Shown here piece after piece: positions 33,758 to 44,668 of a DNA stretch of 64,000 nt. Under the pieces are notes generated by a model that was given only the letters and a program-made list of their open reading frames with translations, was not told the origin of the DNA and did no database searches. Both the position numbers and the translations under genes were made by a program. Location: contig NZ_RCHI01000016.1 of assembly GCF_003664585.1 (NCBI RefSeq), positions 37,137 through 101,136 of the forward strand, read 5' to 3'. Every line of letters begins with the position of its first letter. Positions within the stretch are counted from its first letter, which is position 1. This stretch comes from Paenirhodobacter hankyongi. Its GTDB lineage: Bacteria > Pseudomonadota > Alphaproteobacteria > Rhodobacterales > Rhodobacteraceae.

Positions 33758-34894
33758 TTACTCCACCAGCGTCCACTTGCCGCCGCGGATCTCCAGCATC
33801 CGGAATGCCGACAGGTCGAGGCCGAGGTGGTCGGTGCTCGAGAAGGTGTAGACCCCCGTCGTGCCCGCCAGCCCCGACGTCGCCTCGATCGCGTCGCGGA
33901 TCGCGGCGGGCTCGCTCGAGCCGGCGCGGGCGATGGCGTCGGTCAGGATCAGGAAGGCGTCATGGGCATAGCCGCCGAAGGTGCCGACCGGCGTGCCGGT
34001 CTTCGCCTCGAAGGCGGCCTTGTAGGCGGTGACGACCGGCTTTTGCACGTCGTCCTCGGCCAGCAGATCGGCGACCAGCAGCGCGGTGCCGGGCAGGCGC
34101 ACGCCCTCGGCCGCCTCGGCCCCGGCGAGCTGGATGAAGCCATCCGAGGCCACGCCATGCGACTGGTAGAACGGCAGACCGATATCGAGCTGCTTGTAGT
34201 TGCGCGTCACGATCGAGGGGCCCTGACCGAAGCCCGGGTTCAGCACCGCCTGCACCCCCGGCGCGTTCCTGATCTTGGTCAGCTGCGCCGTCATGTCGGC
34301 GTCCTTCGGGTCATAGGTCTCGTCGGCGACGATCTCGATGCCGTAATCGGCCACCACCGACTTGCACTGGGCCTGCATCGAGGCCCCGAAACCGTCGGTG
34401 CCCGAGATCATGCCGATCTTCGTGTAGCCCTGCGCCTTCATGTCCTCGAAGATCTTCTGGCAGGCCATGCGGTCGGTGTGCGGGGTCTTGAAGGTATAGG
34501 GCTTCACCGGATCGATGATGTCGATCGCACCGGCCAGCGAGATGAAGGGGATCTCGGCATCCTCGGCGATGGCGAGGATCGACATCGAGGTGCCGGTCGA
34601 GGTGCCGCCGATGATCGCCACCACCTCGTCGTCCTCGACGAGGCGGGTGGCGAAGGTGCGGGCCTTGTTCGGGTCACCGCCATCGTCATACATCACGAGC
34701 TTGACGTCTTCGCCGTTGATGCCGCCCGCCGCGTTCAGCGCCTCGACCAGCATTTCGAGCGTCTTCGCCTCGGGATCGCCGAGAAAGGCAGCGGGGCCGG
34801 TCGCCGAGATGCTGGCGCCGAGCCGGATCTCGGCCAGCGCGGCCGAGCTCAGGCCCATGGTCAGAAGGGCGGTGGTTGCGAGTATGGTCTTCAT
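33758..34894 (-). CDS. LIV-type ABC transporter substrate-binding protein
   Basis: 378-residue periplasmic binding protein of the type 1 (LivJ/LivK) class. A signal peptide of about 21 residues ends ALA-E, followed by IRLGASISATGPAAFLGDPE, the usual first strand and ligand loop. The start follows AGGGAGGAG. It is the second gene of the minus-strand operon, 34 bp after paaN. Ligand specificity is not visible, but the location within the phenylacetate cluster suggests an aromatic acid. Confidence 0.92.
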   Translation of the reverse strand: MKTILATTALLTMGLSSAALAEIRLGASISATGPAAFLGDPEAKTLEMLVEALNAAGGINGEDVKLVMYDDGGDPNKARTFATRLVEDDEVVAIIGGTSTGTSMSILAIAEDAEIPFISLAGAIDIIDPVKPYTFKTPHTDRMACQKIFEDMKAQGYTKIGMISGTDGFGASMQAQCKSVVADYGIEIVADETYDPKDADMTAQLTKIRNAPGVQAVLNPGFGQGPSIVTRNYKQLDIGLPFYQSHGVASDGFIQLAGAEAAEGVRLPGTALLVADLLAEDDVQKPVVTAYKAAFEAKTGTPVGTFGGYAHDAFLILTDAIARAGSSEPAAIRDAIEATSGLAGTTGVYTFSSTDHLGLDLSAFRMLEIRGGKWTLVE

Positions 34895-34928
34895 CTGGTC
34901 TCCTCCCTGAGAACTGGATGACGATGGG

Positions 34929-36578
34929 TCAGGTCGCGATCTGCCTTCGCCACATCACGCGGTGGAACCGCGGGGCAACGAAGGCGGTGTCGGTCAGGCA
35001 GGCATTGCCCGCCGGATTGGCGCCGGTGACGTGGAAGTCACTGAAGGCGGCCGACTGGTTGACGAAGATGTTGCCGGTCAGGTTGATCGAGAGATTGACC
35101 CCTGCCCCGGCAAATGCCCGAATGGCGCGGCCGATGCGGGCCTCGTCGGTGTCATAGAGCGCGGCGGTGATCGCGCCCTTGTCGCGGGCAAGCGCCGCGG
35201 CGCGGGAAATGCCCTCCTCGGCATCGCCACAGGCCACGACGAAGGCGACGGGGCCGAAGCACTCCTGCTCGGCGGCGGCCTCCCCTGCCGCCACCGCGAG
35301 CACCAGCGGCGAGGCCGTCCGGCCCGTGCCGAGCGCGGCGCTGTCGCGGATCACCCGCCCCGCGGTGCGGGCCGCCTGCAGCCGGTCCAGCGTCGCGGGA
35401 TTGGCGAGCGCGCCCGCCACCCCCGCCGCGCGGGCCGGATCGGCAAGCAGCCGGTCGATGGCCTCGGCCAGCCCCTGCGCCACCGCGTCGAAGCTCTTGT
35501 GGCCCTGATCGGTCTCGATCCCGCTGCCGGGCACGAAGATCGTCTGCGGCGCACTGCACATCTGGCCGGAATAGAGCGCCAGCGAGAAGGCGAGGTTGTC
35601 GCACATGCCGGCGAAATCGGGGCTTGCGGCGATGGTGACGGTGTTCACCCCGGTTTCCTCGGTGAAGAGCCGGGCCTGGGTCGCATTGCGGCGAAGCCAG
35701 TCCCCGAAGGCCGACGAGCCGGTGAAATCGATCAGCCGCACCGCCGGATCGGTGGCCAGCCCCTGCGTCACCGGCGCCTCGGCCGTATCGGCGGCAAGCA
35801 GCACCGCATCGGCGGGCAGGCCCGCCTCGGCAAAGACCTCGCGCAGCACCCGCACGGTCAGCGCGAGCGGAAGGATCGCCGCCGGATGCGGCTTGACGAT
35901 CACCGGATTGCCGGTCGCGAGGCTGGCGAAGAGCCCCGGATAGGCGTTCCAGGTCGGGAAGGTGTTGCAGCCGATCACCAGCGACAGCCCGGCCGGCACC
36001 AGCGTCCAGTGCTTTTCCAGCACCAGCGGCGCGGCCTTGCCCTGCGGCTTTTCCCAACGCGCCGCGGCGGCAAAGCGGGTCATCTCGTCCCAGGCCATCG
36101 CCACCGCCTCGAGGCCGCGATCCTGCGCATGCGGGCCGCCGGCCTGGAAGGCCATGGCAAAGGCCTGACCGGTGGTGTGCATCGTCGCCGTGCCGATCAG
36201 GAAGCTGATCCGGTTCAGCCGCTGCAACGCCTCGATCAGCGCCCCGACCCGCGCCTCGGGGCCGGCCGCCGCGAAAGCCGGCGCCGCAGCCTGCGCCGCC
36301 GCGATCAGCGTGGCGGGATCGGCGGCGGGATAGGTGATGCCGAGCGCCGGGCCGAAGGGCGAAAGCTCGGCCCCGACCTGTGCGGTCTCCGGATGCCCCG
36401 GCAGCACGAAGGGCTGACCGAGCAGCGCAGCAAAGCCCGCCTCGCCATCGGCGCGCGCGGTCTCGCCATAGATCTTGCCGCTCGGCGTCTCGGGGAACGG
36501 CGACCAGAATCCACGCGACTTGAGCGCCTGCACGGCATCGTTCAGCAAGGCGCTGTGGCGCGCAAACAGATCGGTCAT
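34929..36578 (-). CDS. paaN: Phenylacetate degradation protein PaaN (ALDH superfamily)
   Basis: 549-residue aldehyde-dehydrogenase-like protein of the PaaN group without the C-terminal MaoC domain of PaaZ. Catalytic-type residues remain: Glu in FTEETGVNTV and Cys in SGQMCSAP. PaaN has been proposed to act in or after ring opening, yet paaZ is also present here, so its precise step is unsettled. The start at 36578 follows GGAGGAGAATC. It heads the operon paaN - ABC transporter - hydratase-dehydrogenase and shares a divergent promoter carrying a PaaR-type operator with paaG. Confidence 0.88.
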   Translation of the reverse strand: MTDLFARHSALLNDAVQALKSRGFWSPFPETPSGKIYGETARADGEAGFAALLGQPFVLPGHPETAQVGAELSPFGPALGITYPAADPATLIAAAQAAAPAFAAAGPEARVGALIEALQRLNRISFLIGTATMHTTGQAFAMAFQAGGPHAQDRGLEAVAMAWDEMTRFAAAARWEKPQGKAAPLVLEKHWTLVPAGLSLVIGCNTFPTWNAYPGLFASLATGNPVIVKPHPAAILPLALTVRVLREVFAEAGLPADAVLLAADTAEAPVTQGLATDPAVRLIDFTGSSAFGDWLRRNATQARLFTEETGVNTVTIAASPDFAGMCDNLAFSLALYSGQMCSAPQTIFVPGSGIETDQGHKSFDAVAQGLAEAIDRLLADPARAAGVAGALANPATLDRLQAARTAGRVIRDSAALGTGRTASPLVLAVAAGEAAAEQECFGPVAFVVACGDAEEGISRAAALARDKGAITAALYDTDEARIGRAIRAFAGAGVNLSINLTGNIFVNQSAAFSDFHVTGANPAGNACLTDTAFVAPRFHRVMWRRQIAT

Positions 36579-36615
36579 GATTCTCCTCCATCCGGGGGAT
36601 CGGTCCCGGAACAAG

Positions 36616-36644
36616 TTTACAATTGACCGACCGGTCGGTTTATG
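36616..36644 (+). promoter_or_regulatory. Divergent paaN/paaG promoter with PaaR-type operator
   Basis: The perfect palindrome ACCGACCGGTCGGT (36626-36639) lies between the two start codons. On the plus strand it fills the 17-bp spacer between TTTACA (36616-36621) and TTTATG (36639-36644), an arrangement in which a bound repressor would block RNA polymerase. The same core, TGACCG-NN-CGGTC, occurs at the paaR and paaJ promoters. Confidence 0.7.
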
Positions 36645-36697
36645 CAACGAGTTTTCACGAGGGCCCGAGTTTTTTTCGGGCAAGGGAGGAAACAGAC

Positions 36698-37492
36698 ATG
36701 ACCAGCACGCCAACCGTGCTGTCGGCCCTGGCCGATGGCGTCCTGACGCTGACACTCAACCGGCCAGACAAGCTGAACGCCTTCAACGAGGAGATGCACC
36801 TTGCGCTGCGCGCGGGCATCGAGCGTGCGCGCGATGACAGCGCGGTGCGGGCGGTGCTGCTGACCGGCGCCGGGCGCGGCTTCTGTGCCGGGCAGGATCT
36901 GGGCGACCGCGATCCGCGCAAGGGCGGCCCGGCCCCGGATCTGGGGCGGACGCTCGAGACCTTCTACAACCCCAATCTGCGGCTGCTGCGGGCGCTGGAA
37001 AAGCCGGTGGTCTGCGCGGTGAACGGGGTGGCGGCGGGGGCCGGTGCCAATATCGCCTTCGCCTGCGACATCGTTCTTGCGGCGAAATCGGCGCGCTTCA
37101 TCCAGGCCTTCGCGAAGATCGGCCTGATCCCCGATGCCGGCGGCACCTTCAGCCTGACCCGGATCCTCGGCGAGCCGCGCGCCAAGGCGCTGGCCCTGAC
37201 TGCCGAGCCGCTGGGCGCCGAGACAGCCGCCGACTGGGGGCTGATCTGGAAGGCGGTCGAGGACGACGCGCTGATCGACACGGCGCAGACCCTGGCGCGC
37301 AGCCTTGCCGCCGGGCCGACACTGGGCCTCGGGCTGACCAAGCGCCTGATCCAGGCCGCCGCCACCAACAGCCTCGACGCGCAGCTCGACATGGAGCGCG
37401 ACTGCCAGCAGATCGCCGGCCGCAGCGCCGATTATGCCGAAGGCGTCACCGCCTTCCTCGAGAAGCGCAAACCGGAGTTCACGGGCCAATGA
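36698..37492 (+). CDS. paaG: Epoxyphenylacetyl-CoA isomerase PaaG (crotonase family)
   Basis: 264-residue enoyl-CoA hydratase/isomerase. The oxyanion-hole segments GFCAGQDLGDRD near residue 66 and GVAAGAGANIAFACD near 110, and an acidic residue in the IGLIPDAGGTFSLTR segment near 145, agree with PaaG. In the pathway it isomerises ring-1,2-epoxyphenylacetyl-CoA to oxepin-CoA. The start follows GGGAGGAAACAGAC. Its stop overlaps the paaI start, so paaG-paaI-paaK form one unit on the plus strand. A paaF-type hydratase role is possible but less likely given the D-containing active-site loop. Confidence 0.88.
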   Translation: MTSTPTVLSALADGVLTLTLNRPDKLNAFNEEMHLALRAGIERARDDSAVRAVLLTGAGRGFCAGQDLGDRDPRKGGPAPDLGRTLETFYNPNLRLLRALEKPVVCAVNGVAAGAGANIAFACDIVLAAKSARFIQAFAKIGLIPDAGGTFSLTRILGEPRAKALALTAEPLGAETAADWGLIWKAVEDDALIDTAQTLARSLAAGPTLGLGLTKRLIQAAATNSLDAQLDMERDCQQIAGRSADYAEGVTAFLEKRKPEFTGQ

Positions 37493-37944
37493 AGACCGTC
37501 GCGGAAATGACCCCGCAGGAGCTTGCCGAGGCCGCGGCCGCGGCGATGTGGAGCGACGATTCGGCCAGCCAGCGGCTGAACATGACGCTCGAGCAGGTCG
37601 CGCCGGGCGCCGCCCGGCTGTCGATGACCGTCACCGAGGCGATGTCGAACGGCCACGGCAATTGCCATGGCGGCTATATCTTCACCCTCGCCGACAGCAC
37701 CTTCGCCTTCGCCTGCAACAGCTACAACCAGCGCGCCGTGGCGCAGCATTGCAGCGTGTCCTACCTGATCCCCGTGCATATCGGCGACCGGCTGACCGCG
37801 ACCGCGCGCGAAGTCTCGCGCCACGGTCGCTCGGGGATCTACGACGTCCGCATCACCAACCAGGATGGCGCGCAGGTGGCCGAGTTCCGCGGCCATTCCC
37901 GCACCGTCAAGGGCACCCATCTGCCGGTCGATCCGTCGATCTGA
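37489..37944 (+). CDS. paaI: Hydroxyphenylacetyl-CoA thioesterase PaaI
   Basis: 151-residue hotdog-fold thioesterase. The PaaI signature with the catalytic acid, HGGYIFTLADSTFAFACNS, is near residue 59. PaaI releases CoA from dead-end hydroxylated phenylacetyl-CoA, protecting the CoA pool. Overlaps the paaG stop by four bases and precedes paaK by 31 bp. Confidence 0.9.
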   Translation: MKTVAEMTPQELAEAAAAAMWSDDSASQRLNMTLEQVAPGAARLSMTVTEAMSNGHGNCHGGYIFTLADSTFAFACNSYNQRAVAQHCSVSYLIPVHIGDRLTATAREVSRHGRSGIYDVRITNQDGAQVAEFRGHSRTVKGTHLPVDPSI

Positions 37945-37975
37945 CCCGGCCCCGTCATTTCCAAGGGAGGAAGCC

Positions 37976-39286
<1,311 letters not shown>

Positions 39287-39329
39287 CCGGCGGGGGCGCG
39301 GGTGCCTGCGCCCCTCCCCGGCCAAAGAG

Positions 39330-39343
39330 TGACTGATCGGTCA
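39330..39343. promoter_or_regulatory. PaaR-type operator upstream of paaR
   Basis: TGACTGATCGGTCA, a 14-bp palindrome with one mismatched pair, 44 bp after the paaK stop and about 107 bp before the paaR start. It fits the consensus TGACCG-NN-CGGTCA and implies autoregulation. Confidence 0.6.
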
Positions 39344-39383
39344 ATGAACCCGTGACAGGGCTTCTTGCCGGGTCTAAAGCGAA

Positions 39384-39408
39384 ACCGGGGGGCCTTCCCC
39401 CGGTGTTT
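39384..39408 (+). terminator. Possible terminator or leader hairpin between paaK and paaR
   Basis: ACCGGGGG pairs with CCCCCGGT across a five-base loop, followed by GTTT. It would serve as a modest terminator for the paaG-I-K unit; if the paaR promoter lies upstream of it, it would sit in the paaR leader instead. Confidence 0.5.
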
Positions 39409-39449
39409 CAGGGGCGCAGACGGCCCCTGCCATGAGGAAAGTGACTGCC

Positions 39450-40049
39450 ATGGCCCGGACCCGTGCCCAGGATTTCGAGGAAAAGCAGCGCAGCATCCTG
39501 GACAGTGCTGCGCAGGTCTTTGCCGAGCAGGGAATGGAAAAAGCCTCGATGGCGCAGGTCGCGGCGCATGCCCATGTGTCGAAGGCGCTGCTCTACCACT
39601 ATTACCCGAGCAAGGATGCGCTGATCTTCGCGATCATCGTCACCCATCTCGAGGAGCTCGACAGCGCCGTCGAGGAGGCCGACAATCCCGAGCTCGCCCC
39701 GAACGCTCGCCTGCGCGAGCTGGTGGGCGCGGTGCTCGAGACCTATCGCGGCGCGGACAATCAGCACAAGGTGCAGCTGAACGCCTCCTCGGCACTCTCC
39801 GAGGAGCAGAAGGCCGAGATCCTCGCCCTCGAACGCCAGATCGTGCGCCGCTTCGCGCTGGTGCTCGACATGATCAATCCCGGCCTCAACGACAAGGACC
39901 GCCCGCTGCTGACGCCGGTCACCATGTCGCTCTTCGGCATGATGAACTGGATGTACATGTGGTTCCGAGACGGCGGCCGGATCTCGCGCGAGGATTATGC
40001 CGATATCGCGACGACCCTGATCCTCGAAGGGGTCAAGGCCGTCCGCTGA
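39450..40049 (+). CDS. paaR: TetR family regulator of phenylacetate catabolism (PaaR)
   Basis: 199-residue TetR protein, DNA-binding helix-turn-helix in [25 protein letters not shown] (about residues 33-57) and a C-terminal effector domain like that of the PaaR repressors of alpha- and betaproteobacteria, which respond to phenylacetyl-CoA. The ATG at 39450 is preferred to 39432 because AGGAAA lies nine bases ahead. Its 3' end overlaps the convergent paaY gene by 17 bp. The three matching palindromes in this cluster make it the probable local regulator. Confidence 0.85.
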   Translation: MARTRAQDFEEKQRSILDSAAQVFAEQGMEKASMAQVAAHAHVSKALLYHYYPSKDALIFAIIVTHLEELDSAVEEADNPELAPNARLRELVGAVLETYRGADNQHKVQLNASSALSEEQKAEILALERQIVRRFALVLDMINPGLNDKDRPLLTPVTMSLFGMMNWMYMWFRDGGRISREDYADIATTLILEGVKAVR

Positions 40050-40680
40050 CCCCGCCCCCGCGCTCGCCCTCGCCGAACCCCGCACGCGCCAGAACCAGCG
40101 GGTCATAGGCCGGGGCCTCGGCGCGGCGGCGATCGGGCTCGGCATGCGCAAGCGGCTCGGCGGGCGCGATCTTCTGCGCCGCCTCGATCGCGAGGCGCTG
40201 ATAGACCCCGGTGCCGCGCCGCTTCCAGCCGATCTCCTCGGGCGTCAGCTCCCGCACCACCTTGGCCGGCGAGCCGACCAGCAGCACGTTCGCGGGCACC
40301 TGCGCACCGGCCTTCACGAAGGCCATGGCGGCGACGATGGTGTTCTCGCCCACCACCGCCTCGTCCATCACCACGGCATTCATCCCCACCATCGCGTTGC
40401 GGCCGATATGGCAGCCATGCAGCACCGCGCCATGGCCAATATGGCCCTCGGTCTCGATCACCACATCCTTGCCGGGGAAGGAATGCACCACGCAGGTTTC
40501 CTGCACGTTGCAGCCCGGCTGCAGCACGATCCGGCCGAAATCGCCGCGCAGCACCGCGCAGGGGCCGACATAGGCCCCCGCCCCCACCAGAACGTCGCCG
40601 ATCACCACCGCCTCGGGATGCACGAAGGCGCCCGGATCGATGACCGGCACGATCCCGTCATAGCTGTAGACCCGCGCCAT
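40033..40680 (-). CDS. paaY: PaaY-like hexapeptide-repeat protein (gamma-carbonic-anhydrase fold)
   Basis: 215-residue left-handed beta-helix protein made of hexapeptide repeats (residues about 10-150, e.g. [24 protein letters not shown]). Three histidines of the gamma-carbonic-anhydrase type are visible in the VVHSFPGKD and [12 protein letters not shown] segments. PaaY of Pseudomonas and E. coli hydrolyses dead-end CoA thioesters of the pathway. The start is the ATG at 40680 that shares an A with the paaZ stop codon. The C-terminal ~45 residues, rich in Ala, Glu and Arg, exceed the fold. Confidence 0.88.
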   Translation of the reverse strand: MARVYSYDGIVPVIDPGAFVHPEAVVIGDVLVGAGAYVGPCAVLRGDFGRIVLQPGCNVQETCVVHSFPGKDVVIETEGHIGHGAVLHGCHIGRNAMVGMNAVVMDEAVVGENTIVAAMAFVKAGAQVPANVLLVGSPAKVVRELTPEEIGWKRRGTGVYQRLAIEAAQKIAPAEPLAHAEPDRRRAEAPAYDPLVLARAGFGEGERGGGVSGRP

Positions 40681-42740
40681 CACGCCACCGCCTCCGGCGG
40701 CCAGTGCTTGGCCACCATGGTCAGAACGTCATATTGCGCGACGACCGCGCCGTCCTGATTGGTGACCTGGCAATCCCAGCGGACCTCGCCATGCTCGGCA
40801 TTGGCACGCGGGTTGATCTCCTTGCAGGTCAGCCGCACCTGCAGCGTGTCGCCGAAATAGACCGGCGTCAGGAAGCGCAGGTTGTCCACCCCGTAATTGG
40901 CCAGAACCGGGCCCGGGCTGGGCTCGACGAAGAGCCCCGCGGCAAAGCTCGCGATCAGATAGCCATGCGCCACCCGGTCCTCGAAGAACGGGTTCGCCTT
41001 CGCCGCCGCGGCATCCATGTGGGCGTAGAAGGTGTCGCCGGTGAAATGGGCGAAATGCTCGACATCCTCGAGCGTGACCGTGCGCGAAGCGGTGACGAGC
41101 TGGTCGCCGATCCGCAGCTCGGCCAGCGACTTGCGGAACGGGTGGACATCGTGCTGCGCCGCCGCCCCCTCGATCCAGCGCCCGGTGACTGCCGACAGCA
41201 GACGCGGGCAGCCCTGCACCGCGGTGCGCTGCATGTAGTGCTTGACGCCGCGGATGCCGCCCATCTCCTCGCCGCCGCCGGCGCGCCCGGGCCCGCCATG
41301 AACGAGCGGCGCAAGCGGCGAGCCGTGCCCGGTCGAGGTCTTGGCCGAGGCGCGGTTGCCGATCAGCACCCGGCCGTGGAAGGGCGCGGCGCCCAGAACG
41401 ATCTCCTCGGCCACCGCCGGATCATCGGTGAAGACCGAGGTGACGAGCGAGCCCTTGCCCATCCGGCTCAGCTCCACCGCCTCCTCGGGCGTGTCATAGG
41501 GCATGACCGTCGACACCGGCCCGAAGGCCTCGACCTCATGCACCGCGGTCGCGGCAAAGGGCCGGTCGCAATACATCAGCACCGGGTTGAGGAAGGCCCC
41601 CCGCTCGGCATCGCCCGAGCTGACGCGGACCTCGTCGGGACTGCCCGCGACGATCTCGGCATCGGCTTGCAGGTCGCGGATGCGGGCCCGCACCTCGGCG
41701 CGCTGCTCGAGACTGGCAAGCGCCCCCATGCGGGTGGCGGCATCGCCCGGCAGACCGAGCGCGGTCTTGCCCAGCCGCTCGCCCAGCGCCTCGACCAGCG
41801 CCTGAACATGCGCGCGCGGCGCGATGACCCGGCGGATGGCGGTGCATTTCTGCCCCGCCTTCGCCGTCATCTCGCGCGTGACTTCCTTGACGAACAGATC
41901 GAATTCCGGCGTGCCCGGCCCGGCGTCCGGGCCAAGGATCGAGGCGTTGAGGCTGTCGGCCTCCATGGTGAAGCGCACCGAATTGGCGATGACCGCCGGA
42001 TGCGCCTTCAGCCGGCGCCCGGTCGAGGCCGACCCGGTGAAGGTGACCGCGTCCTGTCCGGTCACATGGTCGAGCAGATCGCCCACCGACCCCGAGATCA
42101 GCTGCAGCGCCCCCTCGGGCAGGAGGCCGGTCTCGATGATGCGGCGCACGCACAGCTCGGTCAGATAGGCGGTCTGGCTGGCCGGTTTCACCACGCAGGG
42201 CATCCCCGCAAGCAGGGTCGGCGCGATCTTCTCCAGCATCCCCCAGATCGGGAAGTTGAAGGCGTTGATATGCACCGCCACCCCCTGCAGCGGCGACAGG
42301 ATGTGCTGGGCGACGAAGCTGCCGTCCTTCGACAGCCCCTCGACCGCGCCATCGGTCAGCACGCGGGTGTTCGGCAATTCGCGACGGCCCTTCGAAGCGA
42401 AGGTCAGCATCGTGCCGATGCCGCCCTCGATGTCGATCCAGCCATCGGGCCGGGTGGCGCCGGTGTGCAGGCTCTCGGCATAGAATTCTTCCTTGCGCTC
42501 CATCAGCGCGAGGCCCAGCGCCTTGAGCATCCCGGCGCGGTCATGGAAGGACATCGCCCGCAGCCGGGGGCCGGCGACGCGGCGGCCGTGCTCGAGCACG
42601 GCGGCAAAGTCGATCCCCGAGGAATCGATGCGCGCCACCGGATCGCCGGTCGCGGCATCAAGCAACAGCTGCCCCTCTCCGGTGCCGGGGGTCCAGCTTC
42701 CGCAAACATAGCTTTCAAGACGGCGCGGCGCGACGGTCAT
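40680..42740 (-). CDS. paaZ: Bifunctional ring-opening enzyme PaaZ
   Basis: 686-residue fusion that hydrolyses oxepin-CoA (C-terminal MaoC-like hotdog, about 540-686, with [26 protein letters not shown]) and oxidises the resulting semialdehyde (N-terminal ALDH domain, with Glu in FTMEADSLN and Cys in [11 protein letters not shown]). Length and both active sites match full PaaZ, unlike shortened versions that lack the dehydrogenase and divert carbon to tropone derivatives. It follows the extra PaaA-like gene and overlaps paaY, in the paaJ-A-B-C-D-E operon. Confidence 0.95.
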   Translation of the reverse strand: MTVAPRRLESYVCGSWTPGTGEGQLLLDAATGDPVARIDSSGIDFAAVLEHGRRVAGPRLRAMSFHDRAGMLKALGLALMERKEEFYAESLHTGATRPDGWIDIEGGIGTMLTFASKGRRELPNTRVLTDGAVEGLSKDGSFVAQHILSPLQGVAVHINAFNFPIWGMLEKIAPTLLAGMPCVVKPASQTAYLTELCVRRIIETGLLPEGALQLISGSVGDLLDHVTGQDAVTFTGSASTGRRLKAHPAVIANSVRFTMEADSLNASILGPDAGPGTPEFDLFVKEVTREMTAKAGQKCTAIRRVIAPRAHVQALVEALGERLGKTALGLPGDAATRMGALASLEQRAEVRARIRDLQADAEIVAGSPDEVRVSSGDAERGAFLNPVLMYCDRPFAATAVHEVEAFGPVSTVMPYDTPEEAVELSRMGKGSLVTSVFTDDPAVAEEIVLGAAPFHGRVLIGNRASAKTSTGHGSPLAPLVHGGPGRAGGGEEMGGIRGVKHYMQRTAVQGCPRLLSAVTGRWIEGAAAQHDVHPFRKSLAELRIGDQLVTASRTVTLEDVEHFAHFTGDTFYAHMDAAAAKANPFFEDRVAHGYLIASFAAGLFVEPSPGPVLANYGVDNLRFLTPVYFGDTLQVRLTCKEINPRANAEHGEVRWDCQVTNQDGAVVAQYDVLTMVAKHWPPEAVA

Positions 42741-42802
42741 GGCTTTTCCTTCATTTCCTGGGGTGCGGGGGCCTGTTGCCCCCGCAGATGTCGGTTCCGG
42801 CC

Positions 42803-43555
42803 TTACAGGCCCGAGGTGGCCAGATGCTCCGCCACCAGCGTCTTCCAGCGCGCCAGCAGCTCCTCGTTCGGGGCGTGGCGCAGGCCGAACTTGCGCAGCA
42901 TCGGATAGCGTTCCGATCCCGCCACGCCGAAGGTCGCGGCAACGCGCGGCTGCCAGTAGGCCAGCGCGGCCTGCACCTGCGCCCGGCCTTCGTCACTCGC
43001 CACGAGCCGCTCGAGCCCCTCGAGGCCGAGTTCGGCGTGGCGCTGCTCGCGCGGGGCGATGGCGCGGAAGACCTCGGCGAGCGGGCCATAGGAGACCCGG
43101 GTCAGCTCGGTCATCTGCACGCCGGTGGCGAGGCCCTGCAGCACATTCATCACCACCGCATCGGCCCAGCCGGTGATCGGGTAGTGGAACACCGAAAGCC
43201 GCATGTCGCCCGCCTGCCGGCTGGTGCCCAGATCGGCATCGCGCGGCACCCGCGCCGACCAGTCATGCTGGCGCTGATAGCGCCCGGCATCGGTGCCGAA
43301 ATCCGCCATCACCGTCAGCACGCGCTCGGCGTGATCGGCCTTTTCAAGAGTGATCCGGCTCGCGGCGATGCGCTCGCGGATGCCGGGGGCAAAATTGATC
43401 GCCCCCGCGAAGCCGGCCGAGGCGGCCAGCTCGCTGTCCACAAAGGACGACATCAGCCGCATCAGCTCGCCGCGATAGCGGGCGGGCACGTTGCCGGGGG
43501 CGGTCAGCACGCCGCCCTGCGCGAGATAGTCGTCGAGATTCATCGTGTCGGACAT
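42803..43555 (-). CDS. Extra PaaA/PaaC-like ferritin-fold protein
   Basis: 250-residue member of the phenylacetate catabolic protein family (PaaA/PaaC, ferritin-like four-helix fold), additional to the true paaA and paaC in this operon. Of the two E-x-x-H motifs that hold the di-iron centre in PaaA, the second is kept (EQRH near residue 168), but the first appears changed, reading EKADH near 76 with Lys at the ligand position. A start at 43567 (overlapping paaE) is also possible; 43555 has GAGG at good spacing. It may be a structural or regulatory subunit of the epoxidase. Function unknown. Confidence 0.75.
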   Translation of the reverse strand: MSDTMNLDDYLAQGGVLTAPGNVPARYRGELMRLMSSFVDSELAASAGFAGAINFAPGIRERIAASRITLEKADHAERVLTVMADFGTDAGRYQRQHDWSARVPRDADLGTSRQAGDMRLSVFHYPITGWADAVVMNVLQGLATGVQMTELTRVSYGPLAEVFRAIAPREQRHAELGLEGLERLVASDEGRAQVQAALAYWQPRVAATFGVAGSERYPMLRKFGLRHAPNEELLARWKTLVAEHLATSGL

Positions 43556-43563
43556 CTCGGGCC

Positions 43564-44640
43564 TCATTCGTCATAGGTGACGACGACGCGCGCGCTCAGC
43601 GGCATCGCCTGGCAGGACAGGACATAGCCGGCGCGAACCTCGTAATCTTCGAGCGCGTGGTTGACGACCATCTCGACCTCGCCTTCCAGCACCTTGCAGC
43701 GACAGGTGGAACAGACCCCGGCCTTGCACGAATAGGGGGCGTCCATCTTCGCCTCGAGCGCCGCCTCGAGGATCGTCTGCCCCTGGCGCGCCATCTCGAA
43801 ACTGCGGGTGGCGCCATCCAGCGTCACCGTCGCCTCGGTGCCGGTGCCCGGCGCCACCGCGGTTTTCGACACCGCGCGGGTGCGGGCGCGGCCGGGCTGG
43901 CCGCTGGCGAAGAGCTCGAAGCGGATCTGGCTGTCGGCAAGGCCATGGTCGCGCAGCGCCGCGGCAATCGCCAGCATCATCGGTTCGGGACCGCAGATGA
44001 AGGCGGTATCCACCGCGCTCGCATCAAGCCAGTGCGCGAACAGCGCCTGCATCTTCGCGGCGTCGATGCGGCCGGTGAACAGGTCGATCTCCTGCCCTTC
44101 CTGTTCCAGCACGTGGATGACCGACAGCCGGCCGAGGTGGAGGTTCTTCAGATCCTCCAGCTCCTCGCGGAACATGATCGAGCTGATCTGGCGATTGGCA
44201 TAGACGAGGGTGAACTTCGACTTCGGCTCGCGCGCCAGCACGGTCTTGATGATCGACAGCAGCGGCGTGATGCCCGAGCCGCCGGCAAAGCCCAGATACT
44301 GCTTCTCGGCCTCGGGCTCGATCGGGGTGAAGAACTTGCCCATCGGCGGCATCGCGTCGATCTCGTCGCCGGGGGCGAGGTTCTCGTTCGCCCAGGTCGA
44401 GAAGGCGCCGCCATCGACGCGCTTGATGCCGACCTTCAGCACCCCCTCACCCACGCCCGCGCAGATCGAGTAGCTGCGGCGCAGCTCCTCGCCGTCGAAG
44501 TCGCGGCGCAGCGTCAGATATTGTCCCTGGGTGAAATCGAACAGGGCGCGGTCCTCGTCCCTGGGGGCGAGGGTGACGACCACGGCGTCGCGGGTTTCGC
44601 GGCGCACGTCGGTCACGGTCAGCGGATGGAAGCGTGCCAT
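43564..44640 (-). CDS. paaE: Phenylacetyl-CoA epoxidase reductase PaaE
   Basis: 358-residue iron-sulfur flavoprotein passing electrons from NADPH to the PaaABC oxygenase. The FAD domain carries LRRSYSICAG near residue 55, the NAD(P) domain GFAGGSGITPLLS near 117, and the C-terminal plant-type 2Fe-2S domain CKAGVCSTCRCKV with a fourth Cys in YVLSCQAM. Domain order and length match PaaE. Confidence 0.96.
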   Translation of the reverse strand: MARFHPLTVTDVRRETRDAVVVTLAPRDEDRALFDFTQGQYLTLRRDFDGEELRRSYSICAGVGEGVLKVGIKRVDGGAFSTWANENLAPGDEIDAMPPMGKFFTPIEPEAEKQYLGFAGGSGITPLLSIIKTVLAREPKSKFTLVYANRQISSIMFREELEDLKNLHLGRLSVIHVLEQEGQEIDLFTGRIDAAKMQALFAHWLDASAVDTAFICGPEPMMLAIAAALRDHGLADSQIRFELFASGQPGRARTRAVSKTAVAPGTGTEATVTLDGATRSFEMARQGQTILEAALEAKMDAPYSCKAGVCSTCRCKVLEGEVEMVVNHALEDYEVRAGYVLSCQAMPLSARVVVTYDE

Positions 44641-44668
44641 GCGGGTTCGTTCCTGTGCAGCGGCATCC

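Noticed and set aside
40680..42740. Truncated PaaZ used for tropodithietic acid synthesis, as in Phaeobacter
   Set aside because: PaaZ keeps both ALDH catalytic residues, and no tda-like genes are visible in the window.
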